From positions 66,236,368 to 66,300,367 of the forward strand of contig NC_058337.1 of assembly GCF_905475395.1 (NCBI RefSeq): a stretch of DNA of 64,000 nt, given 5' to 3'. The stretch is from Chrysoperla carnea. Taxonomy: Eukaryota; Arthropoda; Insecta; Neuroptera; Chrysopidae. The position numbers and the translations under genes were made by a program. The notes beneath the pieces are model-generated. The model saw only the letters and a program-made list of their open reading frames with translations. It ran no database searches and was not told the DNA's origin. Every line of letters starts with the position of its first letter. Positions within the stretch are counted from its first letter, which is position 1. This document shows positions 47,401 through 58,900 of this stretch, piece after piece.

Positions 47401-50400
47401 TTTTTAATAAATCATAACCTTGGAACAAAAAACATTCAATTTTTTGAATTTTTTTTATTACTAGCGTCTTGCAAATTTCCTACAATTTTTTTTTTTGCCT
47501 TCCGTGTATGTAAAACGAAAGTCATTAACAACACAATACGAAAAAAAAAAATGCAGAAAGTTTGCAACCTTCGAAAAGATTAGGAGATTGTTTCCTTTTC
47601 TTTAATTGCATTCCATTAAACTTCCTGCCATTTTTTATACATGTTATGTTAACAATGACTCTCTTTTAACACACGACAGACAAAATAAAAATTATTGAAA
47701 CACGAAAATTGAAAAATTGTATTGTATATACGTTGGATGTTGCAAGGTTACGATTTATTATACTTTGAATATTAGTCAATACTTTTCAAACAATAAAAAT
47801 GCTGAAGAGCATACGCGGTTAGATTAACACAAATTTTCTTTTAGTATCTGCCGGTCTATATAAATTTTCCACCAAATTTCCTAAAAACAGCTTTTGTAAA
47901 TTGATTTAAACGAATTTTACAACATATTATGAATCATTTAAAAATAAGCATGGGTATTGTTCGTTATTAAATGTTTTATGGTACTAAACATGAATACTAA
48001 ATTTTAAGCACTTAAAATTAAAATTTAAATCCATATTATCATAATATTTGCAAATTAGATTCATATCAAGCAAATAAAGTTGTTGACATTTTCATATTGT
48101 TACCAACTACATATACTCAACCAAAGTACTACACAAAATTTTACGAAAATTTGAAACAGATACATGTCTGTGAAAAATAATCGAATTTAGAACCCCGATG
48201 GCTTGTTTGAAAACTTTTACTAACTAGCTTTGGAAGATGATTATTTCAAAAGATACAGGATTTTAAATCCAGAAGTGTCAAATTTGCTTGGAAAGCAAAT
48301 ATTTTGGTGTCAAAAGCTCGTATGGGAATTTTTTATAGCTCAATTTTAAGAAAAATAAACATGCTTTCGAGTGGATTATAAATTTGTTGAAAAATAATTT
48401 TTAAAATTTTGGAACGCTTCGAAACTTCATATAAAATTTAGGGCTAACATTTCTCACTTTTTCAGCCCTCCGCGCAACCCGACAAAGGGTGGTACAAATT
48501 TATTTTCAATAGATTCCAAAACTAGAAAGTACAAGTTTTCAAACGAGCTATTGCGTGATTCTAAATTCGATGATTTTTCGCAGAGATACAGCTTTTTCAA
48601 ATTTTGGTAAAATTTTGTGTTAAAATATTTTCTTTAATACTTTGGTTGAGTATATATTTAGGTACGCTTAATTAGCAACATTATGATAAAAAATATTATT
48701 TATAATGATAAAAATATCCAAGCCCCACCTTAATTATTGCAATTGAAATTCATTAAAATTAATTATATGCTTCCATAAAAACATAATTAAATTTTTACTT
48801 TTATCTTTTGTATTTAAATTAAATTAACTAAAATAATATAAATAAATGTAATTATTAATTAAACCAGATGAAAATTCTGTACAAAAAATTAACAGTTTTA
48901 CCTAACACGGTCGAATTACTGTTACTAAGTGTTTGCAACTTTCCATTATTAGATCCCGAGCTCTACATGGACACCCCTACCAGGGAAAGTATGTTTCCAA
49001 GAAAAATTTTCTTCCATTGTAAATATCTCAAAAACTATGCATTTTACGTAACAAATTCAAGGCATCTAAATTACAGCAAAATATAAAGCAAGGCGATTGA
49101 TCGTTCTTCTCGATTTAGCAACATTTTGATATCACTTAAAGTGAAAAGATATGTTCGTTTTTGCAATTTATCTAATTTATTAAAAATAATACAAGTACTC
49201 ATATTCAATATTGTCTAAACAGGGTATTTCAACAATTAGCTCAATCAGTTGTTTATTCGTGAGTTCACTATCAACGCCCTTGCAATGCCGATTCGTTAGA
49301 AACAATTTTTAACGATACTTTAAACGATTAAAACTATTTCAAGTTCTATATTGTTACTTTTAGAAACGCCTTTAGATTGAGAAGAAATGGCGTTAAATTG
49401 TTTCCAAATATATATGTAAATAGCAAGGTTACAAGATGAATGTGATATGTAAAGTTATATATATAAAGATCAATAATTATTTAGTAATTTTAAATTTTAT
49501 AGTCTTCAAGGTTAAATTATATTATACACTGTTCACCTTGGCAGAGATTTCTTCTGATTTAAATAGAAATAAAATTATGAACCTTTGTCTGCAAAATAAA
49601 ATTGACCTTAAAAGTAATCATGGGAACAAATAAAGATTATTAATTAAATGATAAAATTAATTTTCGAATTTTTAATTAACTTCTAGATTTTAGAAACTTT
49701 TGAAAAATTTTTATTTTTTATAATGCAGACTGAAGCTGAAACAAATCGTATGTACCGAATATTGAGTAACGGATACGCCATCTAGTACTGAGTACTGAAA
49801 CGTTACTCACGAATTTATCTCGTTACTCGCATTTTTCGAGACTAAAATTTTGTATGTAGAATATATACACTTTGATTTAAACAGTTGAACTATAAGACTA
49901 TAACTGACATAAAATCTCACCAATTGAAATTTTATTAGGTAATATGTATAAAAAATATACAGTTTAACTATAACTTATAGTACTAACGCAGACCGCTAAC
50001 AACTGACAACGGCTCTGTGGGTCCTATCAAGTGGATTGTGGAAGCATGACCGATCGTATGCGTCTGAAACCCCCATCAAAAATATATTCTATGGTTCAAA
50101 AAATATAGGTCACAACATTTTCAACCCGTAGAATCGTGCAAGCGCTGGCAGTTGTTCTGTGTACTTTGAAATTTTTACTCGAGATATCAGTGATTTCCTA
50201 TATTTTTTGTTTTACACAAATCTGCTTGGTCATTTTATGCGTTTTTATCTCGGAAAATATGGATTACGGAAAAATGAATGAGCGGATGAATCTGCATGAA
50301 ACCATCAAAAATTCTATGGTTCAAAAACCATATAAAATGACCTATATCCCGAGTGCAATTTTTGAAAGCCCACAGATCCTCTGTTAGCACCGTCTTTATT

Positions 50401-51955
50401 AGTCAAATGCAATTGCCTTTGTAATTTGGCAATTCCATTTGATCTGCTAATAATTGTTAAAGCCATATGAAACATTCATGGATCAATCCTACTTTAAACT
50501 AAAATAATGTTATAATTTTTTTTTTCTAGTCCTGTATATTTAGATGAAACAGCCGACATTTTAACAGCAACAAAACGTATATTGTGGGGTAAATGTTTAA
50601 ATGGTGGACAAACGTGTATTGCACCTGATTATTTAATGTGCACAAAGGAAATTCAAAGTAAAGTAGTTGAAGCAGTTAAAGAAATTTTACCCAAATGGTA
50701 TGGTGATAACATTAAAGAATCGCCCGATTATTGTCGTATTGTTAACGATCGAAATTTCCAGTAAGTATTATTAATCTATAGCCGCTATTAACATGCTAAT
50801 TTCACTCAGCAATCCATTTTTATTGCTCAAAACCTGTGGAATTTTTTGAAATCATGTATGCATTGTTCTAATTTTTAATCAATTAAAAATCCACGATGAA
50901 ATTTTAGCGTCTCTTTTTGACATTAATTATCTATTAAAATGCTTTGCATACAGAGTTCTTTGGTTTTCTTAAATGTTTTAATCACTTTTTTTATTTCTAC
51001 TATCGAAGGTTGATGAAATTGTCAAGGAATTCTAAAATTTTGTAAAAGTAAGGGAAAATAGTGAAATATTAAGAAACTAATGTTTTTATAATACAAATTA
51101 ATATTTATAAATGAAGATTATTTCCAACTTAAAGGGTGGAACGGTGAAAAATGAAAGAATTTCAATTTGATAAAAGAGTAGAGATGGTGAATTTTCGAAC
51201 TCTTCGAGTCAATTTCTTTAACTATTTTTATCTAATAACTGAGTACAAAGGAGTAGTTTAAGAGAAATTAAAAATTTTTTCTTAAAAAAATTGATATTAT
51301 TATTAATGATTTTTAATTTTGTTAACGCAGGAGGTTAAGAAAATTATACGATGCAGAAAAGGTGGCATATGGCGGTGATAGTGACCCATCAGATAAATAT
51401 ATTGCACCCACAATATTAACAAACGTCTCACCAAATGATGCTGTTATGCAAGAAGAAATATTTGGCCCAATCTTACCAATAATTCCTGTACAAAATGCAC
51501 AAGAAGCAATTGATTTTATAAATTCACGTCCAAAACCATTAAGTTTATACGTGTTCACAACTAACAATAAAATTAAAAATTTATTCTTAGAAAATACATC
51601 AAGCGGTAGTGTATGCATTAACGACACCGTAATGCAATTTGGCGTTGATACAATGCCATTTGGTGGTGTTGGTTTAAGTGGAATGGGTGCTTATCATGGT
51701 AAATACAGTTTTGATACATTCACACATCATAAATCAACGTTAATAAAAAATTTGGGTGCTTTGGGTGAAACATTGTCATCAGCACGATATCCACCATACA
51801 GTGATAATAAATTATTATTTTTAACAAATATGTTAAAGAAACGTCGTAGTTTTATACCATTTAAATATATCCCATATCTGGTTGTATTTGGCTTAGGTGT
51901 TGCATCAGTATTTATTGGTCAATATATTAAAAATTCAACTAGTTCAAATAAATAA
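40620..51955 (+). CDS. Aldehyde dehydrogenase family 3 (fatty aldehyde dehydrogenase)
   Basis: NAD(P)-dependent oxidation of fatty and other hydrophobic aldehydes to acids, anchored to endoplasmic reticulum or mitochondrial membrane. Three exons: 40620-41278, 50530-50760, 51331-51955; GT..AG, phases agree, 504 codons plus TAA. Visible motifs: GAWNYPLQL at 117-125, KPSE at 143-146, FTGSTTVGK at 191-199, general base Glu215 in LELGGK, nucleophile Cys249 in [14 protein letters not shown], and [11 protein letters not shown] near the C-terminus. The last 30 residues hold one hydrophobic segment (about 477-496, [20 protein letters not shown]) and a short polar tail, as in membrane-anchored ALDH3A2-type and insect Aldh-III proteins. 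The start has an A-rich leader and is the first ATG of the frame. Intron 1 is 9.25 kb and carries many foldback elements; intron 2 is 570 bp. Other C-terminal exons are possible, as alternative ends are known in this family. Confidence 0.95.
42370..42706. mobile_element. TIR element in Aldh3 intron 1
   Basis: Inverted arms of about 65-70 bp share GATTTTTGTCTAAATT, CGAGATA and an AAGTCAA/TTGACT core. Left arm 42370-42440, right arm about 42633-42706. It directly abuts the next foldback. Confidence 0.6.
42703..42918. mobile_element. Foldback element, TIR with GTCCCGT
   Basis: About 216 bp with arms of about 75 bp: left ATACACAGAATGTCCCGTCA, right mirrored as ATACAGGATGTCCCGTGACT, then GGTATAG/GACATAGC and CTTTCGGCTTAAAATTGTC on the inner side. 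No coding potential. Confidence 0.7.
43473..43890 (-). mobile_element. Partial inverted copy of the 48111-48655 element
   Basis: Starts with the same end (ATACTCAACCAAA) and follows the other copy in reverse complement through CGAAAAATCATCGAATTT, AGTTTTGGAATCTATTG, AAAAATGAGCTATAAAAAA and ATCCTGTATCT. The second terminal repeat is not found, so it seems truncated near 43890. Confidence 0.65.
44383..44409. repeat. (T)27 homopolymer
   Basis: Uninterrupted T-run in Aldh3 intron 1. Could be an A-tail of a minus-strand retroelement, but no element body was recognised. Confidence 0.8.
44878..45076. mobile_element. Foldback of about 200 bp in Aldh3 intron 1
   Basis: The arms share TTGTTATAACTT, AAGAATAAAATTTTT and GATAGCTG/GATATCTGG in inverted order, with a centre rich in A/T. 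Ends are not sharply defined. Confidence 0.5.
45972..45984 (+). repeat. (G)13 homopolymer
   Basis: Thirteen consecutive G in strongly AT-rich intron DNA. It is a replication/assembly slippage site. Confidence 0.85.
47147..47328. mobile_element. Foldback of 182 bp in Aldh3 intron 1
   Basis: Arms of about 58 bp: left CATGCTATCGAGAAGCACAA, right mirrored as CATGCTATCGAGAAGCAAAA; both then carry GACCGGATAGAAG / GTCGGGTAGAAG and AAAAAATTCTAAG. Loop about 65 bp. No coding potential. Confidence 0.75.
48111..48655. mobile_element. TIR element of 545 bp in Aldh3 intron 1
   Basis: Perfect 18-bp ends ATATACTCAACCAAAGTA / TACTTTGGTTGAGTATAT, with subterminal inverted similarity (GATACATGTCTGTGAAAAAT versus GTATCTCTGCGAAAAATCAT mirrored, then GAATTTAGAA). 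No transposase frame. A truncated copy lies at 43473-43890 in the opposite orientation. Confidence 0.8.
49180..49278 (-). pseudogene. Protein-like fragment related to 24797-24877
   Basis: On the minus strand, directly after an AG at 49280-49279, the frame reads [20 protein letters not shown] then [12 protein letters not shown] and a TAA stop. Compared with 24797-24877, [13 protein letters not shown] is identical in protein although four codons differ at synonymous sites; later changes are M/L, S/N, V/I, D/E. This looks like a conserved coding segment of an unrecognised gene, here probably a relic in the Aldh3 intron. Confidence 0.5.
49983..50402. mobile_element. Probable MITE near the end of Aldh3 intron 1
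   Basis: Inverted ends: GACCGCTAACA...GGCTCTGTGGG on the left and CCCACAGATCC...TGTTAGCACCGTC on the right. Inside, CATCAAAAAT then TTCTATGGTTCAAAAA occurs twice directly. Ends approximate. It stops about 130 bp before the exon 2 acceptor. Confidence 0.5.
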
Positions 51956-52532
51956 CAATTATTAAAGCGGCTTGTAAAATTCGAAAAAATTTCTTCGTAG
52001 GTTTTTTTTCATGTTTTTAATATTCAATATAGATTGTGGACTGAATCCAGTAAATGGACTGATATTTGTTTTACAAGGCACGTCTCTCTCTTTTTAGTGG
52101 TACATTTTGCTGATACTAGTGGTAAAAATATTACAAAAATATTTTTTACTGTAATAATTCCACTTCTATTGGAATGGAATCGTATCAAATATGAGATGTA
52201 ATGAATTTATGAAATTCAATTGAAATTAAATGAAATTGGTCAATTGGTAAATGGAATTTAATTAAAAATTATTTCGATAATGACTTTTTCGAGTTTCAAT
52301 CATCTTCAAAATTTTACTTTAATCTGATTGTTGAAAGTTCTAACATAAGTTGGAATAATTAAAAAAATTTCAACAAAATTAGTTTGTTAACTATGTTGAT
52401 TAAATAAATTCATTTATTTTTGTACAGTAAGCACACAATCTATGATAGTTTTTATTTTAAATTCATGAAAATATAACCTCTTAAGATCAAAGGTGATCAA
52501 AGGGGTCACTGATTACTTAGCATTTATTTTTG

Positions 52533-52841
52533 TCATATATGTAATACTAAAGGTATATGGGCAGTTGGTACGGGAAAGAATGTCCAAACTTTACGGTGCC
52601 GACAATATTTGTTTTCTCTCTCGTTCGAGACATTTTATCTATACTGCGCATGCTTGAGAATTCTCTAAAATATGGTAACCATGGTTACCATTTAAAAATT
52701 TTAAATAGTGCGCACGAAAAATGCGCAGAGCTGACACATGCGATCGGAAGAGTGAGAGAACGATACACTATCTGTTTCACTTAGTCCGAACGCCTTCCAC
52801 TTATAGGAACTGCCCATATACCTTTAGTATTACATATATGA
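52533..52841. mobile_element. MITE with perfect 34-bp TIRs and TSD
   Basis: A 309-bp element, left TIR 52533-52566 and right TIR 52808-52841, an exact 34-bp match (core CTAAAGGTATATGGGCAGTT). It is flanked by TTTTTG on both sides, a likely target-site duplication. The interior is GC-richer than the surroundings and contains the perfect 20-bp palindrome ATGGTAACCATGGTTACCAT (52672-52691). It lies about 580 bp past the Aldh3 stop. The perfect TIRs suggest recent insertion. Confidence 0.85.
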
Positions 52842-53236
52842 TTTTTGTACTAAAGTCACAATATTTTTGTTTTGTTTTATATTGGTTTAATATTTTTTAA
52901 AAAGATACCTGGGATTTATTTAAAATTTGGAACTATAATTTGTTTTTGGTGATGGCCAAATAATATTCAATATTTAAATTTTTAATACTTTGTTTTTCGT
53001 AATATCAATTATATTACTGTTGTCATTTACCAATTATGGACAGTTTTAGTAGGTCTCTCTCATGAAATGATAAAATAAACCCTTATTAACCTGTGTATTG
53101 ATTTATAATTCATGTCGACGTTCAATTTATCAAATAAAATAACTTTAATAATTAAACGCAACTAAAAGCAAATACAGATAGATATAGGCACTATTTTATA
53201 TGTAAATTTAAAGTAAATTTACACAAGTAAATTTAC

Positions 53237-53292
53237 ACATATTATGACGTCACGTCCGTTTTAAAATTTGAATTTCTCTCATTGAATTTGCA
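53237..53292 (+). repeat. 56-bp identical repeat, copy 1
   Basis: Identical over 56 bp to 55186-55241 (starts ACATATTATGACGTCACGTC). Contains the palindrome TGACGTCA. This copy is bracketed by ACAAGTAAATTTA at 53223-53235 and 53297-53309, like a target duplication around a 61-bp insert. Confidence 0.8.
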
Positions 53293-54694
53293 TTTCACAA
53301 GTAAATTTAATAGGTTCAAGGGATAAAAACGCGTTTTTTATTTTAATAGGAGATAAGAGTTATTTTTTAGGTTTTTTGCAAAATAGCTTACAATATTATG
53401 TATATCAGCATTTAAGCTACTAAGAGTGTCCATATAAGTCCCTGTCAGCCATAAAAATTTATTTTCTTTACGTTTGTTAATTTTGTATATTATGTTTTTT
53501 AATGTTAGAAAATGTGAATATTTTTTATTTAAAAGAAAATAAAATGTATATAGGTATTGAATTTTATTGTTTTAATTAATCCCAGTTTAATTACTTGCGA
53601 TTTCTTTGATAAATATGAAGCCATTAGAAAATGGGTTTATATTTATTTTAAAAAATATTATAGTGTATTTTCTAATTCTACTATGAGCACAATACAACGG
53701 TATCATGTTATTGTATTGCTAAAAAATTACATGCGTCAGCAAAATTTCGGAATGTTTGGTAAGCGGTAAAGAACATTAAAAATAAAGATGCATTCAGAAC
53801 TGCAAATACCTCGAGCCGTCCAATTCCTTGACCAGCTCTACATTGAAATGCTTTTGCTTTAACTAGTAGCAAATAAAATTTTATAAAAAAAGGCATGTAC
53901 GCCATTTTTCGTATTTCCAATATCAAAAGTAAAGTAAAGTACTGAGATTCATTTTTATCAACTATTTGCTAAAATTATATAAAAATCTGTTTATAAAATA
54001 TACCATGACAATGCTAATCTATCTACAGAGCCCTATAATCATAAAAAAAAAGTTTAAGGATCAGATAAACATAACTAAATTTTATAAAATTATCATTGAT
54101 CATTTTTTAAGGAATTGAACATTTTTTCATGTTTTCATGTTTCGGTATTTGTTAGAGATATAACACAAAATAATCGCAGATTCGAATTCCTGAAAGTCTT
54201 ACTGGAATTTTGTCTGGTCACTAAAATATTTTATTTTAGTCGTATTTTAACCACACGGTGCATTTTATTTGGAAAAACATAAAAAAATCAGCAATAAATT
54301 ATATGTGTGGCGTTTAAATAAAATTAAGATGGAAATGAAAGAGCCTATTTATTATTTTCAAGAAATACCAATATAATTAGAATATATTAGATTATATAAT
54401 ATTGCGTGACAAAAATGTTTATCTTGGACGTAAGTAAATTTGTTGGTCGATTAACTTATTTATAGAAATAACTAGTCGTTTCGCGTCCAATTTTATAAGC
54501 AAAATTAACTGTCTACCGCTAGACCTTAAGGCTTTTGATTTGACTTCGTTCTTTGATATCAAGTTCGTCTCGCTAAATACATGGTTTTAATAGGTATCTA
54601 CTTGGGTTACTTGTTAAATATTGGTATTTAACAAGTTAAATTTACAAAACCTCGACAAATGATGTTTTTTCCTTGTAGCTCTCTACTAACTAAA

Positions 54695-54785
54695 TCGATA
54701 TTCTTGAAACATAGCTAAGAACACTCTCCATTAAATTACCTTGCAAAAAAATCAAAATCGTTTCATCCTTTTAGGAGCATATTAT
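54695..54785 (-). repeat. Fragment of the 16929-17730 element
   Basis: Contains AACATAGCTAAGAACACTCT and CCATTAAATTACCTTGCAAA followed by ATCAAAATCGTTTCATCC, as in the right half of the full element. Confidence 0.6.
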
Positions 54786-54862
54786 TGTTATTATTCACTG
54801 ATCTCTTTATAACTGGATACAGGATCTATATGGCGTGAAATAAAATAAAATTAAGTATCTTT

Positions 54863-54970
54863 TATTGAAGCATCCTCGCCTCAGAATGAGTGGTTGGGAA
54901 TTAAATAAAAACATTAAACGCTTTTTTTTTTTAGTTCTAGCCACTTATTTGGTGGCGCTAGTATATATCT
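54863..54970 (+). repeat. Hairpin element, copy 1
   Basis: TTGAAGCAT, then AGTGGTTGGGAATTAA paired with TTAGTTCTAGCCACT, then TTTGGTGGCGCTAGTATATA. The same order is found at 55388-55489. Confidence 0.6.
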
Positions 54971-55185
54971 CAAATTCAAAAATTAAAAATATAAATACTG
55001 TTTAAAAATGCTGTAATTAAGTGTAAAAAAATATTTAAAATAGAAAATAATATTGAGGTGTTTAAACGCAGTCCCCTCTGTTGATGACGTATTAATATGT
55101 GACCTGTCAGTTGGTGGCAGTTCAATGTACTGTTTACTACAGGTACAATTAATACCATACAGTATGTCAACAAGTCTGACAAGCA

Positions 55186-55241
55186 ACATATTATGACGTC
55201 ACGTCCGTTTTAAAATTTGAATTTCTCTCATTGAATTTGCA
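55186..55241 (+). repeat. 56-bp identical repeat, copy 2
   Basis: Exact match of 53237-53292, 1.95 kb away in the same orientation. The flanks differ from copy 1 and no flanking direct repeat is visible here. Confidence 0.8.
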
Positions 55242-55387
55242 CTTTTCTTAATTAATTTTAAGTAATTAAAAACATATTAATCACTAAAATAAACGTTTAG
55301 TTCAAATGTCCAGCCAATAAATTTACGGAAAAAAATATTTAAATTTCATGAATATTCCCTATTATCTTCCTATCTCGATATTGATTA

Positions 55388-55489
55388 TATTGAAGCATGG
55401 GTGGCCGGGAACTAAAAAAACATTCAACGCATGCTATATGTTTTATTTTTTTAGTTCCAGTCACTCATTTGGTGCCGCTAGTATATATC
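55388..55489 (+). repeat. Hairpin element, copy 2
   Basis: Diverged copy of 54863-54970: GGGTGGCCGGGAACTAAA paired with TTTAGTTCCAGTCACTC, followed by ATTTGGTGCCGCTAGTATAT. Confidence 0.6.
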
Positions 55490-55516
55490 TATATATTTCA
55501 ATTCATAGGGTTCTCT

Positions 55517-55672
55517 ATCTATAGACATTTTCATTTTAAAAGGTAATGACTTTTTATTTCGGACAGTTTGTTAAAAAAACTAATGTGATAAAATATCTTG
55601 TATCTTTGTCCAACTTATTACTGTCTGTCCGAAACAATAATTAATTGTAATTGAAATGAAAAGGTCTATATG
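55517..55672 (+). mobile_element. Small TIR element, related to 62288-62459
   Basis: Ends ATAGACATTTTCATTT / AAATGAAAAGGTCTAT; interior AATGTGATAAAATATCTTG then TCCAACTTATTACTGTCTG matches the other copy in reverse complement. Confidence 0.55.
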
Positions 55673-55916
55673 TTCTATATTTATGTGAACATGGCATTAC
55701 TATACTCTGTACTTGAATAAGTCTGTGATTAGTTACTGAAAAAATTTACTCCCTTGAAGTATTATGTCAAAACATAGTTTTATCTTTGTTTAACATGTTT
55801 TTAGTCCCTTTATGACATTTCATTTCTACGAATTTTAGCTATAGTTGACTTGACTAGTTGACTCATAATTTGACAAATACTTTAATTAATGAGTGACAAA
55901 AAATAGTTAATAAAAA

Positions 55917-58900
55917 ATGTTTGCTTCAAATCCAAGTTATACAAAATTAAAAACAAATTTACGATTAGCAATAAATCGATTAAAGTTATTAGGTAAGAAA
56001 AAATCAGAGCTTGCTCAAAAATCACGCAAAGAAATTGCTGAATATATTGCAAATGGTAAAATTGAACGTGCTAAAATTCGTGTAGAATGTATTATCAGGT
56101 AAATTATTTAATTTTTTTGCTTTAAAATTAATGTATGAAATTTTATTAATTTTGATTGAATTACTTTTAGGGAAGACTATCTTGTGGAAGCAATGGAATT
56201 ACTTGAAATGTATTGCGACTTATTAGTTGCAAGATTTGGTTTGTTAACTCAAATGAAAGAATTGGATGAGGGGCTTGCTGAGTCAGTTTCTAGTATATTA
56301 TGGGTTGCACCTCGATTACAAGCCGATGTGCCTGTAAGTTAGAAGTTAAGCCTTGTAATTTTCGTATTAGTGGAAATTAATTATATATTCTTAAATAGGA
56401 AATGAAAATTATATCCGATTTATTAACACATAAATATGGTAAACAATATGCAGAGGCTTGTCGCAGTGATAGTATTGCAACAATCAGTGATAAATTACGC
56501 CATAAAATGTCTGTACAAAGCCCACCAAAATTATTAGTTGAAAAATATTTGATTGAAATTGCTAAAAACTATAGTATTCCATACGAACCTGATCCAGAAG
56601 TGATGAAAGGAGAACGTGGCGTCGATGCATTGTTAGATATTGGTGAACGAAATGACACTAATAACTTAGGTGGTGGTGGTGGTGGTATGCCACAACCACC
56701 TGGATTTATAGGATTTCCACAACCACCACTATTACCAGTAAATTCTGGAATGGGAGGAGGCTATACACCTTTTAATTATCCAGTAAGTAAATTTAATTTT
56801 AGATTTCTTGTTCACTGGAAGTTACTATTCCCAACAAACGGTATGGAATGACAAATATAATCTGACCGCCAACCATTTAACTTTGGTCGAATTTATTATT
56901 TTTATAGATCTCCGGTTGTTTTTGGGTGCATCTTGTTCAGGAAATTCCCCTGATCATTTTGGTACCTTTTTTATTGTCCAAACGATAAGAAAAATGTTTT
57001 TAATTGGGAAAAACAGTTTGTTTATTTCATGCGTAATTTAAGTTGTGTCTGTGCACAACGAGTCAGAATGGAGGAGGGATTTGAAATTCGAATAGGAAGA
57101 ATCCAAAACACTTTCATTTAGATGCTTCAATACGAACTTGTTTCATAACAATACTGCCGATTTTATCACAGGTTTTAGGTGGCTAAATTTGTATAATATA
57201 TTGTTTAAGTTTTCAAATGATCCATCCACTCTGGGATGAGAATAAAATAAACAAACCGTTTTTATTCTAATTAAAAATATTTTTCTTATCGCTTGGACGT
57301 AAAAAAAGCAGCAAGATGATCAAGGGAATTTCCTGAACGAGGCACTCAAAAAAGTTGGAGATCTATAAAAATAAAAAATGCGACCAAATGGGTGGCGGCG
57401 TGACTAATAAATACATTGCAAGAAACGAATTTAAAGTGTAGGCCTTTCATTATCCGCCTCGCTTAGTATTTATTTATCATGTTTCAACGCAAAATATTTA
57501 AATTAAATTTTAAATTTTTTAACCCACGAAACAAAAAGGGTGTGTTAGCGCCTAAACGGATGAACCGATTTGGATTTTTTTGTTTCGTTTGAAAGGTGTT
57601 TTACTGGGGAGTGTTCTTAGCTATGTTCCAACTGCGAGTTTAGGGTTCCGTACTCGGAACAACTAAAAAATCGGCGATGATCCTCAAAATCGATTCAGTT
57701 TGGAAAAGGCTCTAATGAAAAAGGTGATTTAATGGAGAGTGTTCTTAGATAAATTTCAAATGCCAGTTTAGGGTTCCGTACCCGAAAAATTTATCGGTTT
57801 TTTTTTTTAAATTTTTTAATTTTCACTTGTTGATTCTGAAGGCATGATTTATTTAAAAAATGGACAGTTCTATATTCGAGTTATTTTAGCGAGGCCAACC
57901 TTGAGAACTTCAAAGTGTGTTTTCGAGCCTAGTAGTACAATTTAATTAATTCGAATTTAAAATTTTACTAAATATAAGTTATTTTAAAGCACAATTAAAA
58001 TATCGAACCAGTTAAATTAAACTGGGTGCTTTTAAAACGTACTTTGTTTTTTCCAAACTTGGTCTCTTTAAAATAACCTCGGTATGGTTTTCCAGACGTT
58101 CCTCAGATCACATAGTTTCCTTGAAATGATATAAGTTGTAATTGTTTATCCATCGTATGCAGAAATTGTAGCTTCCATGGATGAGGAGATATAGAAATAT
58201 CTCTAAAATCTGTTTTAAGAATTTGATTCGTTTTAATTTTATTCATGAAAATGTTTCCGATAACTTCGTGGTAGTTTTTGAGATTTTAAGAAAAAAAGCA
58301 ATATTTTACCAAAATCAGCGTTGTTCATATTTTTTCTTAAATAATTTAGCAAAGGATATTAACGAGCTATGTTATTTTTGATCGTAATATCAAATTATGG
58401 ATTATAATTTAGTTTGACAAGGGCAAATAATTGGGCTAACTTGAACTTAATATAAAGCGGAAAACTTACAGCTTTCACGTTTTGAGCGTCAGCTTTGTTT
58501 GCTTTTCATGCTTTTTAACATTGCCTAAAAACATAGAGTAATACTATTGCATCGGTTTGAATATTAAATTCTCATTCTATGTCTGGTTAAGTCTCAGGGA
58601 AAGATTAAACTTAATGTGAAAATTGTTGAAATTCAAAAAGTCATTCAGCAATCATTTCTTAAAAATATTTTACACTGTATAGAGATAAGAAAGTTATTTG
58701 GATCGTTAAAATAGATTTTTAATTTTTTTAGAATCCGTCTCCATCAAATAGTGGTGGTTTTGTCGTACCCCATTCAAAACCATCAACACCAAGTGCTCCA
58801 AAAGTACCATATGGTGCTCCGTTATCGTATAACATACCACCGGGAGCTGAAACAAAGGATTTAAACACGAATTTCATGTTGGTAAGTATTAACTGATTTG

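Larger units (their letters stand above)
51956..55916. other. Spacer between Aldh3 and IST1
   Basis: About 3.96 kb between two plus-strand genes. Contains one MITE with a target duplication, a pair of 56-bp identical repeats, a pair of hairpin elements and transposon fragments, all listed separately. No gene seen; the IST1 promoter should lie in the last few hundred bases but no motif is clear. Confidence 0.5.

Noticed and set aside
52557..52784. Open frame of 75 aa
   Set aside because: It is entirely inside the MITE at 52533-52841 and contains its palindrome; no protein features.
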